Source of the DNA: Clostridium sardiniense
GTDB lineage: Bacteria > Bacillota > Clostridia > Clostridiales > Clostridiaceae
Assembly (NCBI RefSeq): GCF_016907995.1
Contig: NZ_JAFBDA010000032.1
Coordinates: 1 to 37,665 of the forward strand
Direction: 5' to 3'
DNA length: 37,665 bases
The notes under the pieces were generated by a model. The model searched no databases and was not told the DNA's origin. It saw only the letters and a program-made list of their open reading frames with translations. The translations under genes were made by a program, and so were the position numbers. Shown one piece after another: positions 32,088 through 37,665 of this stretch; positions within the stretch are counted from its first letter, which is position 1; each line of letters opens with the position of its first letter.

Positions 32088-32240
32088 ATGGGTGAAAGAA
32101 AAGATGATGTTATACAAATAAGAGTTAGTACTGAAGAAAAAAAATTAATAAAGAAAATGGCGAAAAAAAGAAAGTTAAATATGACGGAGTATTTAAAACT
32201 TGCGGTTTTGAAATTAAGTTCAGAAGATGAAAAATCGTAG
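32088..32240 (+). CDS. Small ribbon-helix-helix (CopG/Arc-like) protein
   Basis: ATG 32088, after AGGGGTGAGG, is chosen over an upstream ATG at 31998 that has no ribosome site. The 50-residue protein has the RHH pattern: a strand DDVIQIRVSTEE, helix KKLIKKMAKKRKLN and helix MTEYLKLAVLKL. Such proteins act as dimeric repressors. Placed just after rep, it may regulate rep or the following lipoprotein genes; this is inferred from position. Confidence 0.75.
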   Translation: MGERKDDVIQIRVSTEEKKLIKKMAKKRKLNMTEYLKLAVLKLSSEDEKS

Positions 32241-32268
32241 TTTATATAAATATTAAGGAGGAATAATA

Positions 32269-32694
32269 ATGAAAAAAATAATATCAATAATTATGGTTTG
32301 TTTGGTTACTGGAGCATTATTCGTTGGGTGTGGTAAATATGAGCCAAAATTAGCTGAAACAGGCGTTCAATATGTGTCTAAAACTAATAATAATGAAGAT
32401 GGATCTTATCCAGGCATTACTGTTAAATCAGTTACGAAAGATGGGGACAACATAATAATAAAAACGGAGAGTCCAATAAACCAAATGATGTATGCATATA
32501 AGAAGTTTATAAACTTTACAGTTATAAATTCTAAAGGGGATACTTCGGACAAGAATAGCTTTAAAATAAAAGAGGTAAATCAACAAGGAGAATTTATAGT
32601 GACTCCTGGAGATATGAAAATTGATGATATAAAATATATTCAAATAGGCCCATATAAAAATGGTGATAAGGATATAGAATTTGAGGTGAAATAA
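32269..32694 (+). CDS. Lipoprotein of unknown function
   Basis: The 141-residue protein has a lipoprotein signal peptide (KKIISIIMVCLVTGALFVGC) with Cys21 as the lipidated residue. The mature part is small and beta-rich (GSYPGITVKSVTKDGDNIII). ATG 32269 follows AAGGAGGAA. Its stop overlaps the next start. A prophage lipoprotein near the switch region suggests superinfection exclusion, as with Ltp of TP-J34, but no sequence link was established. Confidence 0.7.
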   Translation: MKKIISIIMVCLVTGALFVGCGKYEPKLAETGVQYVSKTNNNEDGSYPGITVKSVTKDGDNIIIKTESPINQMMYAYKKFINFTVINSKGDTSDKNSFKIKEVNQQGEFIVTPGDMKIDDIKYIQIGPYKNGDKDIEFEVK

Positions 32695-33053
32695 TGAAGG
32701 TTGGTGTCAGAAAGCCCAGTCTTAAAAAGTCACTTTCAGCTAGAACTACAGGAAGAATAACCAGAGAAATTAAAAAGTCAGTTAACCCAGTCTATGGGAA
32801 AAAGGGAATGGGATGGGTCAATGATCCTGAAAAAGCAATGTATAATAAAGCTTATAATAAAACTACAGTATCAGCTAAAGATGTTGCAAACGTAATGAGT
32901 AATGGAAAGATAGATAGTTCTACTGGGTCAATTAAAGATATATTCAAAATGATTGGAGCTACAATTGAACTTATAATTTTAATTGCAAAGACTTTATTTT
33001 ACTTAGCTTTATTCATACTGTTCGTATATATTTTATTTAAAATAATTTTTTAA
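32694..33053 (+). CDS. Small membrane protein with a basic N-terminal domain
   Basis: This 119-residue protein starts at ATG 32694, overlapping the lipoprotein stop (TAATG), so the two are co-translated. The basic first part (VRKPSLKKSLSARTTGRI, NPVYGKKGMGWVNDPEKA) is of a type widespread in Firmicute phages, often near lysogeny genes. The last 35 residues are hydrophobic (IGATIELIILIAKTLFYLAL...). The function is unknown; partnership with the lipoprotein is likely. Confidence 0.7.
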   Translation: MKVGVRKPSLKKSLSARTTGRITREIKKSVNPVYGKKGMGWVNDPEKAMYNKAYNKTTVSAKDVANVMSNGKIDSSTGSIKDIFKMIGATIELIILIAKTLFYLALFILFVYILFKIIF

Positions 33054-33082
33054 AAAGATAGGCTTGATTGTCTATCTTTTTT
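33052..33082 (+). terminator. Terminator after the membrane protein
   Basis: AAAAAGATAG and CTATCTTTTTT form the stem with a ten-base loop and T tail. It isolates the accessory operon from the switch region. Confidence 0.85.
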
Positions 33083-33283
33083 ATTTTATGGTATTTTAGG
33101 TCAAAACACACTTTAAGTACAAAAATATTAAATTATTATTTTAAATATACAATAATTGATATTTGAATAAAATTTACCAAAAGTTATTTTGAATATTTTA
33201 AAATTTAAAAGAATTATTTATAGAGTATGTCCTTAAGAATATCTAAATACTTGAATAGTTTATGTAATTAAGATGGTACAATA
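33083..33283. other. Gene-free AT-rich interval
   Basis: There are no genes. TGG-TACAAT (33274-33282) resembles an extended -10 with no good -35. It otherwise holds A/T-rich sequence with no clear repeats. No attachment site can be argued, since there is no integrase. Confidence 0.5.
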
Positions 33284-33312
33284 TTGAAAAAAAATTATAA
33301 ACGTAGTAAAAT
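33284..33312 (+). promoter_or_regulatory. SOS-controlled promoter
   Basis: TTGAAA (33284-33289), 17 bases, TAAAAT (33307-33312): a good sigma-A promoter. Its start site, near 33319, lies within the LexA box. Confidence 0.75.
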
Positions 33313-33317
33313 CTATA

Positions 33318-33331
33318 CGAACAGACGTTCG
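33318..33331. promoter_or_regulatory. LexA (SOS) box CGAACAGACGTTCG
   Basis: It fits the Gram-positive SOS consensus CGAAC-N4-GTTCG exactly and is flanked by A and T, extending the arms to six bases. Placed over the start site, LexA would block the promoter until DNA damage. Confidence 0.85.
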
Positions 33332-33366
33332 TGTGTTTTGCGAAGATTTTAGGAGGATTGTAGCAT

Positions 33367-33480
33367 ATGGAGAAAACAAAAACTGAAATTATAACAATGA
33401 TTAATGATATTAATAATAAAAAATTTTTACTACACATAAGAAATATAATAAAGGTTGCCAAAAAATTGGATAAAAAATAA
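33367..33480 (+). CDS. SOS-regulated 37-residue protein, candidate induction factor
   Basis: ATG 33367 lies ten bases after AGGAGG. The peptide is short, basic and helical (INDINNKKFLLHIRNIIKVA). Similar small helical proteins are common beside regulatory genes in Firmicute mobile elements. The LexA box before it and the phage repressor opposite it suggest a role in prophage induction, as for LexA-controlled antirepressors, but that is inference. The frame ends in a terminator shared with the repressor. Confidence 0.6.
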   Translation: MEKTKTEIITMINDINNKKFLLHIRNIIKVAKKLDKK

Positions 33481-33512
33481 AGGATACGTAAATCGTATCC
33501 TTTATTTTTTTA
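33479..33512. terminator. Bidirectional terminator between the SOS gene and the repressor
   Basis: AAAGGATACG (33479-33488) and CGTATCCTTT (33494-33503), loop TAAAT, with AT-rich tails on both sides. It serves both convergent genes and overlaps both stop codons' surroundings. Confidence 0.85.
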
Positions 33513-33855
33513 ATGATGAGATCATTTTAGCTACAATATTAAATTCTTCTTTTGATAACTTAGAAAGCGTTAAAATAGTTTCTTTCATAAGATCATCTTC
33601 TTCCATTAAAAGATGTGCCAAAAATTCTTCAAGCTCTTCAGGGGAATCTACTTCTTTGAATATTGCCCCTTTTCCAGTTTTAAGCCATTCTAAATTAACA
33701 TTAAATTCTCTGCAAATATCATTAGCAACTCTTTCACTTAAGTTTACGCTGCCATTTTCAATTCCAGCTAAATTAGATCTAGAAATATGAATTTTTTCAG
33801 CGAATTCTTTTTGAGTTAATTTTAACTCTTTTCTTAAAACTTTTATATGTTCCAT
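33502..33855 (-). CDS. Phage repressor, XRE-family HTH
   Basis: The 117-residue minus-strand protein starts at ATG 33855 after GGGAGGAA; an upstream start would run through the operator palindrome. The HTH is clear: IKVLRKELKLTQKEFAEKIH, ISRSNLAGIENGSVNLS. The rest is short and acidic (DSPEELEEFLAHLLMEED) with no S24 peptidase domain, so it cannot cleave itself upon SOS. It should hold the lytic promoter at 33973 off by binding the TGTCT operators. This makes it the lysogeny master regulator. Confidence 0.85.
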   Translation of the reverse strand: MEHIKVLRKELKLTQKEFAEKIHISRSNLAGIENGSVNLSERVANDICREFNVNLEWLKTGKGAIFKEVDSPEELEEFLAHLLMEEDDLMKETILTLSKLSKEEFNIVAKMISSLKK

Positions 33856-33870
33856 TCTATTTCCTCCCGT

Positions 33871-33897
33871 TATATAAGTTCTTAGAGAACTTATATA
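33871..33897. promoter_or_regulatory. Repressor autoregulatory palindrome
   Basis: Perfect 12-base arms (TATATAAGTTCT and AGAACTTATATA) with centre TAG lie just before the repressor gene and over its predicted start site. It differs from the TGTCT operators, so a second regulator may bind it. Confidence 0.7.
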
Positions 33898-33900
33898 GAT

Positions 33901-33929
33901 ATAATACACTATTTATATATGTCTGTAAA
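33901..33929 (-). promoter_or_regulatory. Repressor promoter
   Basis: On the minus strand TTTACA (33929-33924), 17 bases, TATTAT (33906-33901). Operator 33920-33931 covers the -35. Confidence 0.75.
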
Positions 33930-34015
33930 CAACAAAATTTATTACTTAAATGTCTAAAACAAAACTTTTTTGTTGACAAGTGTCTTTAACAATCATATAA
34001 TGTCAATTGTAGACA
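33920..34015. repeat. Operator array of the lysis-lysogeny switch
   Basis: Four related sites: TGTCTGTAAACA (33920-33931), TGTCTAAAACAA (33951-33962), TGTCTTTAACAA (33981-33992), and the inverted pair TGTCAATTGTAGACA (34001-34015). The starts are spaced about 31, 30 and 20 bp. They cover the repressor -35, the region between promoters, the spacer of the lytic promoter, and its start site. Confidence 0.75.
33973..34001 (+). promoter_or_regulatory. Consensus lytic (early) promoter
   Basis: TTGACA (33973-33978), 17 bases, TATAAT (33996-34001), both elements perfect. It should be very strong when not repressed. It drives the early genes from 34037 around the joint to the primase-helicase. Confidence 0.92.
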
Positions 34016-34036
34016 ATATTTTTGTGAGGTGATGTA

Positions 34037-34192
34037 ATGAATGAAAAAGTAAATAAAGAAATTAAAAAAATTGACTATATTAGAGCAGTATCAGATTTAA
34101 GTGAATTAAGTATGGAAAATAGGATTTATATAGCTGGAATGGCTAGAGGAATGTTAATGCAAAAAAATTTATCAGATAAAAAGGAAAATTAG
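34037..34192 (+). CDS. First early protein, 51 residues (Cro position)
   Basis: ATG 34037 lies after GTGAGGTGAT. The short protein (KVNKEIKKIDYIRAVSDLSE, ENRIYIAGMARGMLMQ) lacks a recognisable HTH and so may not be a Cro homologue despite its place. It is the first gene of the lytic transcript and ends just before the helicase start. The function is unknown. Confidence 0.65.
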   Translation: MNEKVNKEIKKIDYIRAVSDLSELSMENRIYIAGMARGMLMQKNLSDKKEN

Positions 34193-34193
34193 T

Positions 34194-35489
34194 ATGGAGG
34201 AAATTAATTTATTTCCCCATCAAGTACAAGCTCTTAAAGATACAGAATCTTTTAAAAATGTAGCTTATTACTTAGATATGGGGTTAGGAAAAACATTTGT
34301 AGGATCTGAAAAGTTGAAAATTTATGATAATAAAATCAATTTACTAATATGTCAAAAATCAAAGATTGATGATTGGAAGGAACATTTTCAAAAATATTAT
34401 GATTACAACATTGTTATTTATGATAAGAAAAAAGAAATATCAAATAACAGCGTTATAATCATAAACTATGATCTTGTGTGGCGTAGGCCTGAGTTATTAG
34501 AATTAAAAGATTTTACATTAATGCTTGATGAAAGTAGTTGTATAAAAAATAGTACTTCAAAAAGAACTAAATTTATACTAAAGCTTAAACCAAGTAATGT
34601 AATCTTACTTAGTGGTACGCCAGTAGGTGGAAAATATGAGGAATTACATAGCCAATTAAAATTATTAGGTTGGAAAATATCCAAAAAGGCATTTTGGAGT
34701 AATTATATAAAAACACATTTAATTAATGTAGGTGGTTTTAAAATGCCAACTGTAATTGGTTATAAGAATATAGACAGGTTAAAAAGAAAGCTTAGAGATC
34801 ATGGTTCGATATTTATGAAAACGGAAGAAGTTATTAATTTACCTGAACAAATGGACAATGTAATTGAGATAAAGAACACATCAATGTATAAGAAATTCTT
34901 AAAAGATAGACTTATTACAATAGATTTATATGGGTCTTGTGAATTTAAAGATGATTCAGATTTTTATGGTGAAGATGTTACACCGAGAGCTGAATTAGTT
35001 GGAGATACATCATTAACTTATATGCTTTATCAAAGGCAGTTGGCAAGTCAATACAATAATAATAAATTTTCAACTTTAAGAGATCTTATGGAAAGTACAG
35101 AAGATAGGATTTTAATTTTCTATAATTTCAATGATGAAATGAAAGGAATTAAAGAGCTATGTAAGAAACTAAAGAAGCCAGTAAGTATTGTTAATGGAGA
35201 AATTAAGGATTTAAAGAATTATGAAAGTAAAAATAATTCAGTTACATTAATTCAATATCAAGCTGGAGCCATGGGCCTTAACTTACAAAAGGCAAATAAA
35301 ATAATCTACTTTGGTTTAACTTTAAGTTCTGAATTATTTGAACAGAGTAAGAAAAGGATTCATAGGTTAGGTCAAAATAAAACTTGTTTTTATTATTACT
35401 TAATCACTAAAGATTCAATAGAAGAAAAGATTTATAAAACTTTATTGGAAAGAAAAGATTTTACCAATAAGCTCTTTGAAGAAATTTAA
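34194..35489 (+). CDS. SNF2-family helicase/translocase
   Basis: The 431-residue protein has SF2/SNF2 motifs in order: DMGLGKT (residues 28-34, Walker A), LMLDESS (II), LLSGTP (III), then in lobe two QAGAMGLNLQ (V) and QSKKRIHRLGQ (VI). Phage members of this family sit in early or replication modules and may remodel replication forks or recombination intermediates. ATG 34194 follows AAGGAA and overlaps nothing. It follows the 51-residue gene by one base. Confidence 0.9.
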   Translation: MEEINLFPHQVQALKDTESFKNVAYYLDMGLGKTFVGSEKLKIYDNKINLLICQKSKIDDWKEHFQKYYDYNIVIYDKKKEISNNSVIIINYDLVWRRPELLELKDFTLMLDESSCIKNSTSKRTKFILKLKPSNVILLSGTPVGGKYEELHSQLKLLGWKISKKAFWSNYIKTHLINVGGFKMPTVIGYKNIDRLKRKLRDHGSIFMKTEEVINLPEQMDNVIEIKNTSMYKKFLKDRLITIDLYGSCEFKDDSDFYGEDVTPRAELVGDTSLTYMLYQRQLASQYNNNKFSTLRDLMESTEDRILIFYNFNDEMKGIKELCKKLKKPVSIVNGEIKDLKNYESKNNSVTLIQYQAGAMGLNLQKANKIIYFGLTLSSELFEQSKKRIHRLGQNKTCFYYYLITKDSIEEKIYKTLLERKDFTNKLFEEI

Positions 35490-35517
35490 GGAAGTGATTT
35501 GCTTGAAAGGAGTTTAT

Positions 35518-35682
35518 ATGGCCGTCACACCTGATAAATATGAGTTACCAGTTAAGATAACTGAAACTGCTAAACAAATGGGTGATTGGCTTGGAGTAAG
35601 TGAAAATTCTATTTATATATCGGTATGTAGTGAGTTAAGTGGTAAAAGGAATGGATTTAAAATTGTTAGAGTTAAATTTTAA
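35518..35682 (+). CDS. Small HTH-like early protein
   Basis: ATG 35518 after AAAGGAG gives 54 residues; TTG 35503 after AAGGAAGTGAT is a real alternative. TPDKYELPVKITETAKQMGD and WLGVSENSIYISV match small phage proteins with a MarR/sigma-like HTH (GVSENSI). It probably regulates or binds DNA; the exact role is unknown. Confidence 0.7.
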   Translation: MAVTPDKYELPVKITETAKQMGDWLGVSENSIYISVCSELSGKRNGFKIVRVKF

Positions 35683-35688
35683 GCTAAT

Positions 35689-35782
35689 AACTGGCTAGGT
35701 AAATTAATTTTAAATACGAAAGGATGTGATAACCCCCTTATCACATTTATAGATACCCATTTTAGTACAAGTCTAGCCAGTT
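35689..35782 (+). ncRNA. Nested stem-loop RNA with a CCCCC loop
   Basis: An outer ten-base stem AACTGGCTAG (35689-35698) with CTAGCCAGTT (35773-35782) encloses a perfect hairpin ATGTGATAA/TTATCACAT (35724-35732, 35738-35746) whose loop is exactly CCCCC. TTTATTTTAT follows, a possible weak terminator. No gene overlaps. The C-rich loop could pair with G-rich ribosome sites such as AGGGGG before terL and portal. It is a candidate structured leader or small RNA. Confidence 0.55.
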
Positions 35783-35810
35783 TATTTTATAAATAAGAAG
35801 GTGATATGTA

Positions 35811-35981
35811 ATGACATTACCTGAATCAATGTACAGTTATAGACCTGAAGAAAATAGAGCAAAAGTAATAGATCAGTGTCAAGAATGTGGAAAAGATATT
35901 TTTGAAGGTGATGAATACTTTGACATAAAAGGTTTAGTAATCTGTGATGATTGTATTAATCATTTTAAAGGAGGAGATTAA
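35811..35981 (+). CDS. Zinc-finger-like protein, 56 residues
   Basis: ATG 35811 lies after AAGAAGGTGAT. Two pairs of cysteines, CQECG and CDDC, flank KDIFEGDEYFDIKGLVI, as in small four-cysteine zinc-binding phage proteins. The function is unknown. Its final codons contain the ribosome site for the next gene. Confidence 0.7.
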   Translation: MTLPESMYSYRPEENRAKVIDQCQECGKDIFEGDEYFDIKGLVICDDCINHFKGGD

Positions 35982-35983
35982 GA

Positions 35984-36280
35984 ATAGCAGCAGAAAAGAT
36001 ATTTGAAAATAAAATAAAAAAATTTTTAGATGCATTACCTTACACATGGCATTTTAAAGTATGGGCAGGGCCTTATTCAAAGGCTGGAATACCTGATTTA
36101 ATAGCTTGTGTAAATGGAACTTTTGTAGCAATAGAAGTTAAAGGGCCAACAGGTAAACCAAGTGAGCTACAGAAACGAAATATAAGGCTTATAAAGGAGA
36201 GTAAAGGTATAGCATACATATTATACCCTAAAGACTTTGAAAGCTTTAAAAAGGATATGGAGGAGTTAATAAATGATTAA
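35984..36280 (+). CDS. VRR-NUC nuclease with apparent ATA start
   Basis: The frame from 35984 has no ATG, GTG or TTG near its start. AAAGGAGGAGAT (35967-35978) places ribosomes at ATA 35984, giving 98 residues (AAEKIFENKIKKFLD...). The family pattern is complete: KVWAGPYSKAGIPDLIACVN, FVAIEVKGPTGKPSELQKRN and ILYPKDFESFK, with the D and E-x-K of the PD-(D/E)XK core. VRR-NUC enzymes cut branched DNA in replication modules. The domain is intact, so either ATA is used or an ATG was recently lost. Confidence 0.8.
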   Translation: MAAEKIFENKIKKFLDALPYTWHFKVWAGPYSKAGIPDLIACVNGTFVAIEVKGPTGKPSELQKRNIRLIKESKGIAYILYPKDFESFKKDMEELIND

Positions 36281-36470
36281 AGGTTGTGTAAATGATAATG
36301 AAAAGTTAATTGAAGCTGTGAAAACTATTAAAGGAGTTTGTGAAGGAAGGCAATACGAAGAAGATTGTTGTGAAGGATGTCCTTTTGGAGATTCAGACGG
36401 TGAATGTTTGATAATTAATTCATCACCTGATTGTTGGAAACTAGTTAAAAATACTCAGATTTTAGTGTAG
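36273..36470 (+). CDS. Cysteine-rich small protein A
   Basis: ATG 36273 overlaps the VRR-NUC stop. The 65-residue protein consists of one cysteine-rich unit: LIEAVKTIKGVCEGRQYEED, then CCEGCPFGDSDGEC and PDCWK. The cysteine spacing suggests a metal site. The same unit forms the second half of the next gene's product. The function is unknown. Confidence 0.7.
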   Translation: MIKGCVNDNEKLIEAVKTIKGVCEGRQYEEDCCEGCPFGDSDGECLIINSSPDCWKLVKNTQILV

Positions 36471-36483
36471 GAGGAATTGTTAA

Positions 36484-36813
36484 ATGAACAATGTTAAAGA
36501 GAAAATTGAACTTTTAGAAAAGCAATTAGAAGGTGCTAAAAAGCTTAAGGATATGCCATTCATAATTGATCAACGTGACATAGATAAAGATATAGAACTT
36601 ATTGAAGAAATGATTTCTGATTATGAAGCAAAGCCAAAAGAAAATGATTTAGTTGAAGCCATAAAAACAATTAAAAATCATTGTAATAATCAAGGCCATG
36701 AACGTGAATGTTGTAGGAATTGTTCATTAGGAACAAAGATGGGTGATTGTTTAATTACCGCGGTATGTCCAGAAGATTGGAAAATAAATGATGATACTAA
36801 AATTTTAATATAG
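36484..36813 (+). CDS. Cysteine-rich small protein B, paralogue of A with a coiled coil
   Basis: ATG 36484 follows GTAGGAGG. Residues 1-50 form a coiled coil (VKEKIELLEKQLEGAKKLKD). The rest repeats the unit of protein A: LVEAIKTIKNHCNNQGHERE, then CCRNCSLGTKMGDC and PEDWK. One of A's cysteines is Glu here (PDCWK to PEDWK). Tandem duplication with divergence is the simplest origin. The function is unknown. Confidence 0.7.
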   Translation: MNNVKEKIELLEKQLEGAKKLKDMPFIIDQRDIDKDIELIEEMISDYEAKPKENDLVEAIKTIKNHCNNQGHERECCRNCSLGTKMGDCLITAVCPEDWKINDDTKILI

Positions 36814-36825
36814 GAGGATTTAAAA

Positions 36826-37149
36826 ATGGCTAAAGAAAGATGGAATGAGAAAGCAGATGAATTAATAGATCAAATTTTAGATTTAAAGGAAAAAAATAAA
36901 ACATATACAGAAGATTTACAAAGTGCTAAATACGAACTAGTTAACTTATTAGAAGAAAATCATGTGAGTGAGTATGTTGGTAAGAATGGAAAGGCTAATT
37001 TTGTGGACTTCCAAAGGGAAGGGTTAGTAAAGGATCATGTTATAGAAACTGTAGATGGAGTGAACAAAGGTAAAATAAAAAATATTGATATGAAGGATCT
37101 AACAAAAGATATAAAAGTCCATTTTATAAATGTTAGAGGATTTATATAA
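36826..37149 (+). CDS. Hypothetical early protein, 107 residues
   Basis: ATG 36826 lies after TAGGAGGA. It has a helical, charged N-terminus (ADELIDQILDLKEKNKTYTE) and a short beta-like end (VHFINVRGFI). No motif is recognised. It lies among the small genes before the nuclease-Sak4 fusion. Confidence 0.65.
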   Translation: MAKERWNEKADELIDQILDLKEKNKTYTEDLQSAKYELVNLLEENHVSEYVGKNGKANFVDFQREGLVKDHVIETVDGVNKGKIKNIDMKDLTKDIKVHFINVRGFI

Positions 37150-37161
37150 GGAAGTGATTTT

Positions 37162-37347
37162 ATGAAAATATACACTTTTGAAGAAATTGAACTGATGAAA
37201 GAAGGAACTGAATTTATAACAGTTACTACTAATCAAAGAGTAAGAATGAAAGATGGTTTATTACAAGTACATTCGATTACTGGTGAATGGATCTTTTGTA
37301 TAAGATCTAGACGTTGGTTACTTGAAGGGTACAAGCTATTACATTAG
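37162..37347 (+). CDS. Hypothetical early protein, 61 residues
   Basis: ATG 37162 after AAGGAAGTGAT opens a small beta-rich protein (YTFEEIELMKEGTEFITVTT, GEWIFCIRSRRWLLEGYK). It is not recognised. It ends 16 bases before the TTG start of the nuclease-Sak4 gene, so it is part of the same operon. Confidence 0.65.
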   Translation: MKIYTFEEIELMKEGTEFITVTTNQRVRMKDGLLQVHSITGEWIFCIRSRRWLLEGYKLLH

Positions 37348-37363
37348 AAAGGAAGTGATTATA

Positions 37364-37665
37364 TTGCAGTATTCACATTCTAGGATAGAGTGTTTTAATC
37401 ATTGTCCATATCAATATAAATTGAGATATATTGATAAGATTAAAACTATTCCTGATCCGTTACCAAATGATGCTTTGATTTGTGGAAATACAATTCACAT
37501 GGGAGCAGAAAAAAGCTTGGAAGAAGCTTTAAAATTCTATAAATCAAGCTATCATGTCATGACAGATAATAATGTCAATGAGATTATAAAATTTGAAATT
37601 TTAATACCTAAATTAAAAAATCTACTAGCAAATATTAATATATACGCCCAAGAATATTTAATATC
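37364..37665 (+). CDS. PD-(D/E)XK nuclease-Sak4 ATPase fusion, 5' part (continues at base 1)
   Basis: This is the amino-terminal part of a 542-residue protein that continues at base 1 once the molecule is closed. The start is TTG 37364, eight or so bases after AAAGGAAGTGAT. Early residues (SHSRIECFNHCPYQYKLRY) match the opening of RecB/AddB/Cas4-type nucleases, where a serine-rich start and one cysteine (Cys14) precede the fold. That cysteine would join three later ones (Cys227, Cys230, Cys236) to hold an iron-sulphur cluster. In closed form the nuclease core is residues 1-242 and the ATPase begins at 243. It sits at the end of a run of small early genes. The nuclease assignment is strong from motifs; its role as a recombination exonuclease is inferred from the ATPase partner. 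Confidence 0.85.
   Translation, partial: MQYSHSRIECFNHCPYQYKLRYIDKIKTIPDPLPNDALICGNTIHMGAEKSLEEALKFYKSSYHVMTDNNVNEIIKFEILIPKLKNLLANINIYAQEYLI
37571..37665. repeat. 95-bp terminal direct repeat, right copy
   Basis: This is identical to bases 1-95 (see there) and lies inside the nuclease coding sequence that starts at 37364. All sequence here is a duplicate of the window start. Confidence 0.95.

Noticed and set aside
33083..33283. Possible attP or integrase site.
   Set aside because: No integrase gene exists and no suitable core repeat is visible; plasmid genes explain maintenance.
32043..37563. A 15-base match CTATCATGTCATGAC at 32043-32057 and 37549-37563.
   Set aside because: One copy is within the nuclease coding sequence; about one such match is expected by chance in a genome of this size.

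Overview
The window is best read as one complete, circularly permuted temperate phage genome that also carries plasmid maintenance genes (a phage-plasmid), from a low-GC Firmicute and most likely a Clostridium. Bases 1-95 and 37571-37665 are identical, so the molecule closes into a circle of 37,570 bp. One gene, a PD-(D/E)XK nuclease joined to a Sak4-type ATPase, reads across that joint without a stop. The AT-rich codon use, strong AGGAGG ribosome sites, frequent TTG/GTG starts, TcdE-type holin, GH25 lysozyme and BppU baseplate proteins all point to Clostridium. I see no integrase, tRNA gene, CRISPR array or known toxin gene.

Layout on the circle. (1) Switch region, 33284-34192: a Cro/CI-type HTH repressor (minus strand) and a consensus rightward promoter (TTGACA-17-TATAAT), with four TGTCT-type operators and one long palindrome. 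Convergent to the repressor is a 37-residue ORF behind a perfect SOS (LexA) box. (2) Early lytic and replication genes run rightward from 34037 through the joint to 6703: SNF2 helicase, small DNA- and metal-binding proteins, a VRR-NUC nuclease, the nuclease-Sak4 fusion, a DUF669 single-strand-binding-like protein, a protein with three HTH-like repeats, a family B DNA polymerase, a MazG-like pyrophosphohydrolase and a primase-helicase. A block of GTGTCTAAGATA repeats around a pure AT segment (6691-6945) follows and looks like the lytic origin. (3) An ArpU/RinA-like late activator (6966-7385) sits just before a promoter with activator-type direct repeats.

(4) Late genes, 7573-29236, are in the SPP1/siphovirus order: TerS, TerL, SPP1-type portal, minor head protein with a toxin-like C-terminus, scaffold, major capsid, connectors, tail tube, frameshifted tail chaperones, tape measure, Dit, Tal, two BppU baseplate/receptor proteins, two holins and the lysozyme. 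Intrinsic terminators recur inside this cluster. (5) Plasmid module, 29505-31971: ParR and ParM (minus strand) with a TGTGTAT-repeat centromere that overlaps the parM promoter, then a rep gene. The rep leader carries an antisense RNA on the opposite strand (promoter TTGACA-17-TAATAT) and an attenuator-like hairpin, and the rep gene contains 15-bp tandem repeats. (6) Accessory genes, 32088-33053: a ribbon-helix-helix protein, a lipoprotein and a small membrane protein, perhaps involved in superinfection exclusion.

Together the genes support two lifestyles. As a prophage it would replicate as a low-copy theta plasmid, limited by the antisense RNA and partitioned by ParMRC. After SOS induction or loss of the repressor, the rightward promoter would start the phage's own polymerase, primase-helicase and recombinase, and the ArpU-like protein would then turn on packaging, structure and lysis. 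Two otherwise convincing genes, terL and the VRR-NUC nuclease, have strong ribosome sites but only ATT or ATA where the start codon should be.
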